64,000 nucleotides of DNA. It comes from Pararge aegeria. Lineage: Eukaryota > Arthropoda > Insecta > Lepidoptera > Nymphalidae. Both the position numbers and the translations under genes were made by a program. Location: assembly GCF_905163445.1 (NCBI RefSeq), contig NC_053200.1, positions 11,780,001 to 11,844,000 of the forward strand, written 5' to 3'. This document shows positions 10,891-22,429 of this stretch, piece after piece. Each line of letters starts with the position of its first letter. Positions within the stretch are counted from its first letter, which is position 1. The notes beneath the pieces are model-generated. The model did not search any database, was not told where the DNA came from, and was given only the letters and a program-made list of their open reading frames with translations.

Positions 10891-11439
10891 GTAGCGTGGG
10901 TCTCCACCTCATTATTAAACGATCAAGGTATTGTGAAACTTATTTTCATTTAAGCTTAAGATTTCTTTTTGTAAGCTTAGTCTTAGAGGGTATTGAACCC
11001 TACGAAAGGACTAGTTCAATCCAATCCAGAAGTAAACCTATTCAATTTACGTATTTTGCATTTGATAGGCTGTTTGTTTACTTATTTTATTACATTACAC
11101 GGGTGAATAATGCCAATAAGTTTACAAATTGCGATTACTAGTGTACGTATAGAATCAACATAAATTTAATTTTGTCTGAAAATAAATTCAATAATTTTTC
11201 AACTTCTATAATGTTGTCGTCTCATTATCATATTTTCTCACAAAGAGATTGGAAAAACGTTACTAAAGGAACTCAATTTTCAGTATTTACTAACCTAAGT
11301 TTTCATCCCTATACCCGAGGACTCAGCTCATAATCCGGACGTGCTTATCTTTCAAATGTCGGTAGGTACCTTGGAATGGCGCATTTGCATTCATTTTGAA
11401 TAACCAATTTCAAACAATTCTTTCTTGAAAATTCTTCCT
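10891..11439. other. No gene recognised
   Basis: AT-rich. An 81-codon open frame on the plus strand at 10896-11141 shows no recognisable motif. Confidence 0.45.
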
Positions 11440-11506
11440 GGCCCAGGAAAACATAAGGATAACGGCCCAGGAAAACATAAGGATAACGGCCCAGGAAAAC
11501 AAAAGG
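11440..11506. repeat. 24-bp minisatellite, about 2.8 units
   Basis: Two identical 24-bp units start at 11440 and 11464, each beginning GGCCCAGGAAAACATAAGGA. A third partial unit at 11488 diverges after GGCCCAGGAAAACA. The 74-codon minus-strand frame over it repeats FLGRYPYV because the unit is a multiple of three; I take that as a by-product. Confidence 0.85.
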
Positions 11507-11671
11507 GTCCTGCGTGATGCTTAGTGAAACCTGATCATGGGCTCTTGGTCTATTCGTTTTATAGTCCACGCTCGTATACGCAACGTGATTATTGTGCTAT
11601 CACGGAAAATGAGAAAATTATGATTCGGTAACGTGATAAGTCACTAGAGAATCCTCCCTATATTCATATTA

Positions 11672-11812
11672 TGGGCATATACGCAGCGACCCTGCTTTCT
11701 GAGTCGAAGGTCGTGGGTTCAATTCCCACAACCGGATAATGTTCGTGTGTTGAACACAGATGTGCTCGGGCTCAGTACGCAGGGTCGCTGCCCACTGCGC
11801 CAACTTACTGTC
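11672..11812. mobile_element. Two family A SINE heads in opposed orientation
   Basis: On the plus strand CAGCGACCCTGCTTTCTGAG..GTGGGTTCAATTCCCACAAC (11673-11733) is the head of family A. At 11767-11805 CTCAGTACGCAGGGTCGCTG..CCACTGCGCCAAC is the same head reversed. The rest of the SINE is missing on both sides. Confidence 0.6.
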
Positions 11813-12310
11813 AAAATAATGGCTTATCGATTATATATAAAAATATATTTGCCGAAATGTTTGGTAAAACATTTGTCTATCCGGCAACTATTAGCCAAAG
11901 TAATGGCACGGTAACCAACAGCCTTACGACAGAATGATACTATCATGTTGCGGTTGTGTTTTTTTATCTTTGGCAGACATATTTATTAATGTAAAAAACA
12001 AAAGAAGAAAAAAAAATTGTTGGAGCACCGCGGGGTTAAAGCCTGTAAGAGTCCAACATAACTACTGCAACTCCCCGTGATGCGGTGGTACCCAGGAGGA
12101 AACCCCACGAGAAAAAAAAAATAAGGCACGACCATGATAGTTGTTTTCTGGGATTTTTAGCCGAATCCGGAAACGAAGACCGCATACGTAGACCTCGTGA
12201 TCCGCAATCAAATATGCTAACAACTAGGCCAAAAGGCAGGCAGTTAACTTAGTAATTAAACAGTAATTACACTGAATATTATTCATAAATTAGTTTTTTA
12301 TTTTTTTAAT
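11813..12310. other. No gene recognised; GC-richer patch at 12024-12115
   Basis: The patch contains CACCGCGGGGTTAAAGCCTG and GTACCCAGGAGGAAACCCCAC followed by an A-run, which looks like an old interspersed repeat with an A tail. It has no second copy in the window. The rest is AT-rich. Confidence 0.35.
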
Positions 12311-12572
12311 TATAAATAAATATACTACGACAATACAAACATTGCCATCTAGCCCCAAAGTAAGCGTAGCTTGTGTTATGGGTACTGAGATGCAGCTGAC
12401 GAATATTTTTTTTATGAATATAATATACATAAATACTTATAATATACAGATAAACACCCAGACCCTGAAAAACATTCATGTTCATCACACAAACATTTTC
12501 CAGTTGTGGGAATCAAACCCACGATCTTGGACTCAGAAAGCAGGGTCGCTGCCCACTGCGCCACTCGGCCGT
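12311..12572 (-). mobile_element. Family A SINE, near full length, reverse orientation
   Basis: From left to right it carries the reversed tail (AATAAATATACTACGACAAT), GCCATCTAGCCCCAAAGTAA, TTATAATATACAGATAAACA, GAAAAACATTCATGTTCATC and the reversed head TGGGAATCAAACCCACG..GCAGGGTCGCTGCCCACTGC. It ends at CGGCCGT. Box A and box B are both recognisable. Length is typical of the family here (about 260 bp). Confidence 0.75.
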
Positions 12573-12660
12573 TTGTACTCGTCTAACGCATAACAACGAG
12601 TTCAAAGAAATTAAAAAAAAAGCTTTCTTTCAATAAAGTGTACATTATTCTACTAGGACG

Positions 12661-12705
12661 AATGGGTATCAAATGAAAAGGGCGACTTTTCATTTGATAC
12701 CCATT
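12661..12705. repeat. Perfect 20-bp foldback at a family I end
   Basis: 12661-12680 (AATGGGTATCAAATGAAAAG) is exactly complementary to 12686-12705 with a 5-base spacer. The right arm is the start of the family I copy that follows. Confidence 0.85.
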
Positions 12706-13003
12706 GAGGCAGCTGTGAAGCACAAATGTAATTTATTCATTGTAGTCATTATGTGGTCTCGGCCATATTGTATTTGAAATTAGTTTCTTCTAGTCAAGCC
12801 CTATCATTTGACACCCATATTGAGATAGTTCTGAAAAAATATGTTATACGCCATTTTGTGGCCACGGCCATCGTGAACCGGTTATCATGAAACGTAGAAA
12901 ACTCCCGACTGATTCACCTTTTAAACAAAAAAACTAAATCGAAATCGATTCATCCGTTCCGGAAATACGATGCCACAGACAAATACAACACACACACGCT
13001 TTA
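12686..13003 (+). repeat. Family I repeat with an internal duplication
   Basis: Two related blocks follow each other. The first (12686-12796) has TTTCATTTGATACCCATTGAG and GTGGTCTCGGCCATATTG. The second (12797-13003) has TCATTTGACACCCATATTGAG, GCCATTTTGTGGCCACGGCC and ends ACACACACGC. Other copies are at 131-270 and 59745-59818. Confidence 0.55.
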
Positions 13004-13005
13004 CA

Positions 13006-13158
13006 GTGTCTGGGTGTTTAGCTGTATATTATAAGTATTTTTGTACATATTGTAAACACAAACATTCATCAGTTTTCTTAGCGCACATAACACAAGCTTA
13101 CGTTACTTTGGGACTAGATGGCGATTCATTGTCGTAATATATTTATTTATATATTTTA
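13006..13158 (+). mobile_element. Family A SINE, 3' half
   Basis: GTGTCTGGGTGTTTAGCTGT, ATAACACAAGCTTACGTTAC, TTTGGGACTAGATGGCGA and ATATATTTATTTATATATTT match the 3' half of family A. The head is missing. Confidence 0.65.
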
Positions 13159-13928
13159 TTCTAAGATTTGGCTGTCTGCAAACACACTATTAGTACACTA
13201 ATTGCGTCGTGTCATGCCACTACTCGTATTATGGATCGAACCACTATTAAAACTAATTGTAGTTCAGCTAACTATTACGAACGTGACTATTATGAACTCC
13301 GCGAAAAGTTAGGTTGTTATGATATTACTGTTGTTTTCGTGTTATATGAAACGCTTGTATGTATATTACATTTTTAATTCATAGTCATCAATAGATTATA
13401 TCAGCCCACTGCTGGAATTAAGGCTTCACAGGTTAGTAATCGCTGTGGACGGTAGTAGTAGCACAGAGATAGCTGCTGCCCATTCTCCGTTATATTTCCT
13501 TAGTCGCCGCGTTCGAAACCCGCAATATTATAAACCCTGTCTTCAAATTTAAACAAACTATTAAAATTAAATAAAAGTCAAATTTGAAAGAAATAACTAA
13601 AAACCCACAAATTTAAAAACTAGAGATTTTTGTCCGTGTGTCCGAGATGGGCACATGGGTGGAACTGGTGGATGCATGGATCGTGTCCCGTCGTGACCGT
13701 CGTGACGTGAATGTTGATTAACCACTAAAATATTAGTTTAAAATCTTTAATATACGTATAATATCAAACGGGGGTAAACTTCTTTGCGGTTTCTGGGTTA
13801 CGGCAGTTGGCTAAGTAAATTTTATATCTTGCGGGGGAGGGATGTAATGGCGGGGTACAATTTTTGTCTCCTCCCAAAGCTAGCTAGGTTTAAAACTTCT
13901 ACACACGCTAGCAAGTTGCACCAATGGA
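13159..13928. other. No gene recognised; SINE-like traces
   Basis: A patch at 13395-13530 (TATCAGCCCACTGCTGGAAT ... GTTCGAAACCCGCAAT) resembles the outer parts of a tRNA-headed SINE but cannot be assigned. The remainder is AT-rich with no supported gene. Confidence 0.3.
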
Positions 13929-14085
13929 TTCAAAATTCAAAATTAATTTATTTCAAGCAGGCCTACTGTACTATACTTTATAAGCACTTTTGAAACATCA
14001 AGTATGTCTAGTGACTCTACCACCGGTTCGGAAAACAGATTCTACCGAGAAGAGCCCGATGAAGCCCGCGGGAAGAGTTGGGGAA
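13929..14085 (+). repeat. Family E repeat
   Basis: TTCAAAATTCAAAATTAATT, TTTCAAGCAGGCCTACTG, GCACTTTTGAAACATCAAGT, TCTACCACCGGTTCGGAA and GATTCTACCGAGAAGAGC are family blocks. Other copies: 23515-23660, 32560-32640, 54890-55050 and, reversed, 47195-47366. Confidence 0.65.
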
Positions 14086-14451
14086 TTTACAATTGTATTT
14101 GGTCTGCCGTGCCCAAACGGTAATTATATTATATTATCATTTATCATATAGTTATCATCCCAGTATAGATAAGCGGGCAACAAAATGTAATTAATACTAA
14201 AAAACTTATTCGCCCACACGCGTAATTAAAAGTGTAGAACACAGTTTACGGTCCAAATTTTAATAACGTCGGTTTTATAATGAAAATTTATTATCTTCGC
14301 CAGATAATAACAGACGATGTATAATGATATTGTAATTAAAATGGTATTAGGTTGTTTTAAAAATAAACTATATGTTCAAAAATATTTTCGATATAGAAAT
14401 TCTCCGAAATTATCCGTATGAAACCAAATTATAAAATGACTGCTTAAACCT

Positions 14452-14687
14452 TATGAAAATTAATCTTAATTTGCTATACTCCGCGAACAGCAGGAGAATA
14501 TGTATGGTGTAATTTATAGTTTCTTCAATCCGTATACTCCACAACAAACAGATCCTCGGCAATGCACCCTCTACGCACGTTACGCTCCGAAACCGGAGTA
14601 TCCTCAGGAGATGTTGAGGATGTTAAGACACAGATACAGATTCTCCTGCTGTTCGCGGAGTAAAGCAAATTAAGCTTAATTTTCATA
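14452..14687. mobile_element. 236-bp inverted-repeat element (MITE-like)
   Basis: The outer 48 bases (14452-14499) are complementary to 14640-14687 with two mismatches. The shared core is TACTCCGCGAACAGCAGGAG. The interior (14500-14639) is GC-richer and contains ACTCCGGTTTCGGAGCG-type complementary text on its minus strand. Long terminal inverted repeats and small size fit a non-autonomous DNA transposon, but no clear target duplication was seen. A 66-codon minus-strand frame crosses it and is not taken as a gene. Confidence 0.65.
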
Positions 14688-17400
14688 ATTTCTATGGATT
14701 TCCGCAAAGTAACGCCAGCTTCCATCCAATGCTTAATCCTTAATCATAGTATATATAGTCATATTAATCGTACCACATATAATACTCTTCAATAATTAGA
14801 ACGAAATACTTGAGTTAAATTACACAGTTGAAGAGCCGCAAAGTTCCAAATTCTTCTTATTTTTATCCTCGGAAAAGAATTCAAAAAGTAGTGGAAAAAA
14901 TTCTGCAGATAATGGTTTATTTTCCAAGCAAAATTTCCAATGGTTAAATATTATTAAGAAGTTTAAGTAATTCTAGTTACCTCCAGTTTTCCTTTTTGCA
15001 AGACACTGATAATATTTTACGAAATTCTCAAGTCGAAAACAGCTTCCGTGAGCTTTAAATTTGGAAGTATTTCGTGACGTGTTCCCGACAGTTACAGCGG
15101 CTCTAGAGTTCAGTCGCATCCAATTTCGTACCAACTTCTGACAGGTGTAATAGATTTCCTGTCGCCACAGGGAAGCAGATTACGGGATTACGAAGGCATT
15201 TGGAAACTTAAACGTATGTTGGAATTCGGTGGACTTTGTTCCAATGGGTAAGGGCGGCAGGTATTTAGGAAGCTCATAGCGGTAATCCATAATGTCAAAA
15301 CTAATTTCTGACGTATTTCTTCTTCGAGTATACTAGTATTAATAAAAACAAACGGGTCTTCAGGATAAAACGTTTATCTAGATGGATTTCCCTGGTCCTT
15401 GTGTAAATAATTAATTTAAATTGATCTGATCTGAAATAAATACTCGCAGAGAGCTTTTTCTCTAGCATAATTAGTACTACCTTTAATAAACCTCGTACAT
15501 TATTGTTTGTCATTATATTTCTGATACCTAGTCACATAAATACTCGTACTAAATTAAAAAAAAATTAAAAATTTAAATTAAAAATTACAAAATAAAGACA
15601 TTTCTTATTATGAAAATAAAAATTTACAAGTTCAACTTAACAGGAGCATGTCTTTACAATTATATGATCATTATAAGTTACGAGTTTGGTTCCCGTGAAA
15701 ACGTTTATCGATATTTTATCGACTTCGAGCAGTTTTTTTTTCTAACTTTTGGATAGAAAGCTAAATGTAAATAACATAAAGTAATGTATATAAAGCTAAA
15801 CGTATGTTTTACGTATATTCTCTTTTTATGTGTGTCTTAATAAACGGAAATTATTATATTCGGGTATAAAATGAAACTTGACAAACAGTCATAACGTGGA
15901 TACTTTTATCCCGGTAATATATTTATTCTTTAAGGAAAACACAAATGCGACGAAGTTACCAGTGAATAATAATTTATTCCGAAAACAATACGATTTAATT
16001 GCAAACTTCAATAAATGGTGCTGCAGCATTTCATATTTTCGTATCAATGGATCTCTCTTTAGTTTATCCCCAATAAATTTTCTAATTAACCATACGTTGT
16101 TTCAATAACGCCTCGAGTACCACAAGTAGCTACCCTCGGTAAAATTAATTCGCAATTTCACATGTTCATTGCCTCTCCAATTTCCGTTAATTGAAGTGTA
16201 ATATTTTGACAACGGTTATAATAAAGACCTTACTAATTGTCATAATATTTCAATAAAGATTGGACAAAAGTTCACATATAAATACTTAAATTATAAATAT
16301 AAAAGAGACACCTTTGTTTGTTTATTTGTTACATAATATGTTCGGCTCATTAAGATCACGGCGATCACATGATTTAAAGCTTGCATCGTGGAGATAGACA
16401 TTGGACAGTTTTTATCTTAGAAAATCACCACCGACTCAGAGAATTTATAAAAACAGCTTAACCTTATCTGGTTAGTATTTTAGTAACCTTGTGATAACGA
16501 CTAAGACACCGGGAGGTATCGTTCGAGTCCACACGGGACTGAAGTATTTAAAAAATATGCTCAGTACGAGCGTATATCAAATTACCCTGCGGCACAATGT
16601 CATGATCAATTATTTCTTCAAAACTATCTACTAATTAAATAATAATTGTTACTGCATTTGTAAAATTCTGATTAATTGCATAAAATATTTGGCAAATATT
16701 AATTTATAGTTATCAAAAGTTTAATTATTTACCCACTTTATAAAATTACTGTAAAACTAGCCTTTTTTTTTTTAAAGAGCTGTTAGTCAAGGTTACCCAT
16801 AAATTATATTTTTTATGTAAGCCGAATCATGTCAATGCTCTGTTTCTGCGTCAAAGAAATTCTGTTTGCATTTTTCTCTTTCGAATAAATAACAATATTA
16901 GTAGGGATGTTTAGATTTACAGGAATCCAGCAAGCTTACTAGGCTAAGAAAAATAATTAAATTCCTGTATGATGCCTTGAATATGCGATAAGGTTTCAAA
17001 AGCCACGCCCATGTTTAACGTGTTCAACATAAAATTATCCAGGCCTTGAAACAGCAAAATAAATTAGTTTGCATCAGATATACCTATTTTAATTAATTTG
17101 TATCAGTTTATTTGTTTTATTATATTAACGAAATTAATTAAACTGCTTGCACTGAACTGTAGTATGTGAATAAAACCGCACGTGTCTCCAAAATTCAATT
17201 TGTTCGGGATTGGTTTTTCGGTATTTTTCGCTAAAATACTGACAATAGTGGAAACATGGCGAAACATGTTACGTCTGATTTTTGTAACTGGACAAGCGAT
17301 CTAAAAATCTAGATAACACTATGCTTCGAATTCATTCGAGTGTAGTTAATGAAGTCCCGTGACAATCTATACTTGTATTATAAAGCTGTAAATTTAGTTG
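14688..17400. other. No gene recognised
   Basis: AT-rich sequence with few repeats. A tRNA-like trace at 16484-16545 (GTGATAACGACTAAGACACCG ... GTTCGAGTCCACACGGGA) looks like a decayed SINE head. The short open frames at 15301-15513 and 15878-16108 have no recognisable content. Confidence 0.4.
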
Positions 17401-17670
17401 GGCTGCACGCTTAATCTCATAAAATAATAGTTCAAATTGAACAAAACTTTTTGCGTTGGATAGTCCATTTATTGAGGAAGGCTATTGGCTACATTACATG
17501 ACGCTACGACCAATATGAAGCGGATTATCAATGAAAAATTATTCTTTTTGAAAGAGTCCGACGCAAGCGATGCGTAATTTGTTAAAGTTACGCCGAAATG
17601 ACGAAATGTTCCCTTAAATGTTCTATAAAACGCTGCGACAGCATATCTATATTTTACGGTTGATTCATAT
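17401..17670 (+). repeat. Probable interspersed repeat, single copy here
   Basis: The text from TTGGGCTGCACGCTTAATCT through GAGGAAGGCTATTGGCTACA and CGCAAGCGATGCG resembles a repeat I associate with lepidopteran genomes. There is no second copy in the window, so the call rests on recall. Confidence 0.3.
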
Positions 17671-18097
17671 GCCCTAAAAGTTGCCGGGGACCGCTTGCGC
17701 TAGAAAGAAATAGAAGAAACAATACCTATTTGTAAATGCTCTGTTTATATTATATTGATGGAGCGTTGTCAGCACAATACTATTGAGATAAATCTAGAAT
17801 CACTCCTGACAGAAACCTGTGATAAGAGTAGAGGCGTACTTGCCTATTCCTATTCATTCCTACCTTGAAGTTACTCAAGTTATATTATACTTGTAAGTAT
17901 CTAGAATTATATAACTTTTAGCGATATTTATTTCTAGACTAACGGGTTTGTTTTTATCCAAGAACAATGTGTATCATTAATTTTTGCTCGATTTTTATAT
18001 ATTTATTAAAACTACTTAATCTATCTTACATCCTTTACCCTAATCTGACAGGCAAGATTACTAACTAATATTTTCGATACAGTTCAAAATTCATAAA
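17671..18097. other. No gene recognised
   Basis: AT-rich sequence without repeats or long frames, ending in a run of AAAATTCA units that belong to the next repeat. Confidence 0.4.
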
Positions 18098-18290
18098 AAT
18101 TCAAAATTCAAAATTCAAAATTTCTTTATTCATGTAGGCCTATCACAGGCACTTATGAAGCGTTCATACATATTTGTTTACATAATTGTAACGGGATGGT
18201 GATAACTTCGTTCGCCAACTTAAATCTAAAGCTACGAGGGTTCCAAACGCGCCCTGGTCTAAGAATAGCCCACAACAAACTTAGCCGGGT
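18098..18290 (+). repeat. Family F repeat
   Basis: Tandem TTCAAAA units lead into TTTCTTTATTCATGTAGGCC, CTTAAATCTAAAGCTACGAG, GTTCCAAACGCGCCCTGGTC and CACAACAAACTTAGCCGGG. Same order as 10236-10416. Confidence 0.65.
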
Positions 18291-18448
18291 AAAAGTTCAT
18301 GGTGGACTTCAAGAACTCGCTAAAAGAGCATCTAAAAAGGTCCATGTATAGATGACATCCAGTTAGACGGATACTATTATTACATTTAAGCGTCATTTTT
18401 TTCAATTTTTCATCTATTGATAACCTAAGAGATAACTCCTTGGTTCAT

Positions 18449-18901
18449 CATCATCATCATGTCAACTAACTGACGTCTGCTGCTGGATATAGGTCTTTTG
18501 TAGGGAGTTCCACAATACACGGTCCTGGGCCGCTTGCCTCAAGCGGCTCCCAGCGACTCGCTTGATGTCATCCACCCACCTCGTTGGGGGCCGACCTACG
18601 CTGCGTTTACCGGTGCGTGGTCGCCATTCCAGCACCTTAAGACCTCAACGTCCATCGGTTCTCCGAGCTATGTGCCCTGACCATTGCCACTCTACTTCTT
18701 CGCGACTCTAGTTCTTCTACGGATCTCCTTATTTCTGATTTGATAATGTAGAGAAACTCCTAGCATAGCCCTCTCCATCGGCCGCTGAGTGACTCTGAGC
18801 CTTCTTATGAGTTAGCGACGATGTCTCAGTTCCGTAAGTCATCACTGGCAACACGCACTGTTCGAAGACTTTAGTCTTCAGGCACTGAGGGATTTCAGGA
18901 C
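18449..18901 (-). pseudogene. RTE-type LINE 3' end, reverse orientation (family D)
   Basis: The (TCA)n tail lies at the left (18449-18461), followed by ACTGACGTCTGCTGCTGGAT, GGTCCTGGGCCGCTTGCC, CCACCTCGTTGGGGGCCGAC, TTACCGGTGCGTGGTCGCCA and GTAGAGAAACTCCTAGCATA. On the minus strand these encode the same pol C-terminal blocks as 6008-6365, with breaks. It also carries the more 5' block GGCAACACGCACTGTTCGAA (18845-18865), making it the longest collinear D copy and a useful reference for the rearranged copy at 49560-49990. Confidence 0.7.
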
Positions 18902-19609
18902 TCTTAGGTTAGAAGGCCTTTAAGGCTCAATCAAGCTTTAGAACGAGTATTCAGGGCAGCATTTAAATAAGGGAAAAGAAAATGACTGAAGTATCACTTT
19001 CCTATAGTTTATTTGAATAAAGCGTATTGGTAAAGTTTTTGAAATTTAAATTCTGTCTTGCGACACCCGAGTTTCAAACTTAGACAAAGTTACCGACATA
19101 TTTACGAATAGAAGTTTCTAACAGAGCAGTTTGAAAATATATTTATAATTATACGATAATATTTACTTTCTCTCCAAGTTCGCATTAAACTTGACTCTTA
19201 GTGATTTTAACCGAACTTTCTAAGGAATGCCTAGTTAAAAGTTTATTTAGTAAGGTTGGTTTTTAACGCTGTTAGTTTTTGTTTTCACTTTGTCAAACTA
19301 TTTGAGATTTATTGAATCAAGTTTAAAAACTTCAAGTCTTCAAGAAATATTTAATAAAGAAACAAGTTATTGATAAAGCATTTAGGTGTTATAATAATTT
19401 ATGAAGTAATATTATTCGTAGTGTTGTGTGAGGGTCACTTCGCTGCTGCACCAGGGAAAATCCAATTACGAGTATAATTTGGGAATGAATTATTACTTAG
19501 GTTCAGGCCTGATCTGTATAGATCCTTCAGCCGCAGACGTATTCTACTACACGCAAAACGTAACCTGATTTAGCGTATCGGTATGATGCCGCATTAATAC
19601 TGGACACTG
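18902..19609. other. No gene recognised
   Basis: AT-rich sequence without repeats or long frames. Confidence 0.45.
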
Positions 19610-19922
19610 CCACAGCCCTTGACTGCAATCTCACCTGGTGGTAAGTGATGATGCTGTCTGAGATGGTAACGGGCTAACCTGTTAGGGAGTATTGTAGTCA
19701 TACCCCTAAACGGTTTCTACGCGACATCGCACCGGAACGCTAAATCGCTTAGCGGCACGTCTTTGTCGGTAGGGTGGTAACTAGCCACGGCTGAAGCCGC
19801 CAACCAGACAAGACCAGAGAAAATTCAGAAATTATAAATTCTCTACTGCCGGGAAACGAACCCCGGGACCTCTCACTTAAATTCACAGCGCTAACCGTTG
19901 CGCCTGGGAGGTCGTCAAAACC
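19610..19922 (-). mobile_element. Family C SINE, near full length, reverse orientation
   Basis: GTAAGTGATGATGCTGTCTG, ACGGGCTAACCTGTTAGGGA, GCTAAATCGCTTAGCGGCAC, TAGGGTGGTAACTAGCC and AAATTATAAATTCTCTACTG are the family blocks. The right end (GGGAAACGAACCCCGGGACC..GCGCTAACCGTTGCGCC) is the reversed tRNA-like head. Confidence 0.65.
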
Positions 19923-20945
19923 TTTTAGTGCAACCTCATCTGGTAATGTCATGATGGTAAGTCAAAGACAGTAGCTGACTAGCACCTATGTGTAACAGGT
20001 ATAATGCAGCTATACAAATCCCGTACCCCTATTTCAGTTAAATAAGAATTTCATCAAGAATACTAAAATATCTATGTATTTCTGTTTTAATGGTATCTCA
20101 ACTTTTAGACTTTAAATAAAACTATATAATTTTCATGCGTATGATAGAATCAATTTTTTAAACTATCGTTCAGTTTTTAAAACTAACAAGTTCCAACGAC
20201 CTTCCAGTTTTCCAAAACGAGTAATTCGTTTGTTTGCCTCCCGCGCTGTACTATTTTCCAGGTTTACTAGAAGTTTAATAATATTCTGCCATTAGTACGA
20301 ATTGGTTGTCAGCGACCAACATCGTGTTTGGAATGACGATTATAATACAAAGAGTGTTTTGTAAGTTTAAATGATACATTATAGAAAAATGGTCTGGTGA
20401 TTGATTATTGGTAGCATGATTCAATACTATGCTTCGGCGTGTCCATAAGCGTGACTTTGTTTGCCTGGTTCTTATGCGGCAAGGTACTGGAACGAATTCC
20501 GATGTGATTTTAATTTACAGCCTTCTGATTTTCAGTCCAGCGTATAAATCGCATAGGTAAACATAACTGGCTTCACCGAAGTTTACTGCGGAAATATTCA
20601 GAGCACCTGCACTTACAATTATTATTTCATTGTACTCACACTAATTGCAGTGGATTCTGGACGTTCAGTAGGTAGCATTAATATTGCAAGTCAAATGCAG
20701 CAGTAGTTCTGTCTGCTTTACAGTTCGCATACAATTTTAATTATTAGATTTAATATGCATGGATGCTCGGGCTCTTGTTAAATATTAACTAATTAATAAT
20801 CTTTATTTGTACGCCGCTGCGAGTTAAGATATCTTGGAAAATTAATATTCGTTTCGGTATTATTTCTTTTAAAATTAGTGCTGTGTTGAAAAAAAGCTTG
20901 TGGTATAAAATACTGATAAATATACATTAACGTTTAAACGTATTA
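19923..20945. other. No gene recognised
   Basis: AT-rich. The first ~100 bases repeat the words CCTCATCTGGTAATG and ATGGTAAGTCA, which may be a second decayed C fragment. Confidence 0.35.
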
Positions 20946-21180
20946 TCCTTACTAATATTATAAATTCGAAAGTGTTTATTTGTCCTACCTTCACTAACTT
21001 AGCAACCAACTTGATTTCTGGCATAATTAGTTGAAAGGAGTGAGACTAACTATGGCTGCTTTTATCCTAAGGCAAACAGTTCCCACGGGATTTGTAAAAG
21101 ACCGTAATGAACCATGACGCAGAACACTGTCAACAGCTTGTATGTATAAAATATGCAAACTTTTTATTCAATATATTTTT
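20946..21180 (+). mobile_element. Helitron-like (family J) 5' part
   Basis: It starts A|TCCTTACTAATATTATAAATTCGAAAG, the canonical 5' end of the family (TC after an A). No CTAG end is found downstream before unrelated sequence, so the right border is approximate. Confidence 0.5.
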
Positions 21181-21370
21181 GGTATAAACCCATGCTTATC
21201 TTGTTTAATATTATCGCCACGCTTCGCTATGGCTGGCTTATGATACTATTTCAGTATTGCAGATACAAAATGAACGCCCTATTGTAGAGTTGTAGCGTGT
21301 AAATAAACCTTTCTTTTGCTTGAAATAAAATATTAAAGTTCCACGTATTGCCATTTTTGTTACAACAAAC

Positions 21371-21440
21371 CCAGTGGCGTGCATCTCATAGATGCAAATA
21401 AGCAGTGCATACCCTGACCTCAGGGCCTCTCAGACCATAA
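21371..21440 (+). repeat. Family M repeat fragment
   Basis: CCAGTGGCGTGCATCTCATA and GTGCATACCCTGACCTCAGGG match, in reverse, CATACCCTGACCGAAAACCC and ATGCACGCCACTG at 22965-23003. Confidence 0.4.
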
Positions 21441-22429
21441 GGACTTAAAATTTAAAGATTGAAAAAAAATTAAACAATTTATAGATAACTATAAAAGCGC
21501 CATCTCGTTAAAACCGGCCGCACTTCTATGTAAATCAATGGACAAGTCCCGTGTCATGGTTTAGAACTAAAATAGACAAACTGCATAATATTTCGACTAT
21601 ATTTTAATTTTGAGTTGTAAACAGTATCCCTAAATAAAAAGTAACGCTTTAAATATAATTTAAATCTCATAAAATTAGCTGGGGTTTTCACGATTAAGTA
21701 TCCATTGCCGGGCAAATCGTTTATTCGTCGCTCGAATTAATGCGCCGCGCCGCCGCGGTCTCCATAGAAGCACGGCGATTGAATGCATCTGTCGTTACTT
21801 GTGTGCACCAGCACACATGGAAGTTCTGGTGTGTAGTGATATAATCGCGTGCGTGCTTACACAATATTTGGCTCTTTCTATGTGTGCGAGTTTTCCAGGT
21901 TTCCAGTATAGGGGTTTCGCTTGTGTGCAAATCTTAAAAGCACTGCTTACGGAAATTTGAAATCCAAATGTATGCTTTGTTTTTTTATAAGCACAAGTAA
22001 TTTGCTTTGTTTGTTATTGTTTAAAACGGCAATAATTCTTTTTTGTAGTTAAAAAATTTATCATTGAATTTTATTACATTCAAGGTCTTTAGAAATTTAT
22101 AAGTACCTAATTTGTTCAATAAGTATATTAAAATAACCAAATTAAAAGTTGCCGAATTATGTTAAATAAATTATTAACGTATACCAGGTGCCATTGGTAA
22201 CTGATGAAGTAATATTCTTCAAATTACAACTTTTAATAGCATTTGTGTACTAAGAAAATATTACGGACATATTTTGAGTATGATATTCTCATTATCGCTG
22301 GCGATCGCTCAGCGCCATTATTGTTTACCTTTTGCCTTCTGTCATAACAACTTATATTCACCGAATTAGAATTAATTACTGCTTTTTCGTTTGCTGTACG
22401 GTTGTTTGTAAATAGTTACAATTATTATT
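21441..22429. other. No gene recognised; CpG-rich patch at 21720-21800
   Basis: The patch contains GCGCCGCGCCGCCGCGG, unusually GC-rich for this window. A 69-codon minus-strand frame covers it (21721-21930). No repeat match and no known protein motif were found. It could be a promoter-type CpG patch or a unique relic. Confidence 0.35.

Noticed and set aside
17401..17670. Named repeat family
   Set aside because: It feels familiar from lepidopteran sequence, but I cannot name it or show a second copy, so only a low-confidence repeat call is given.
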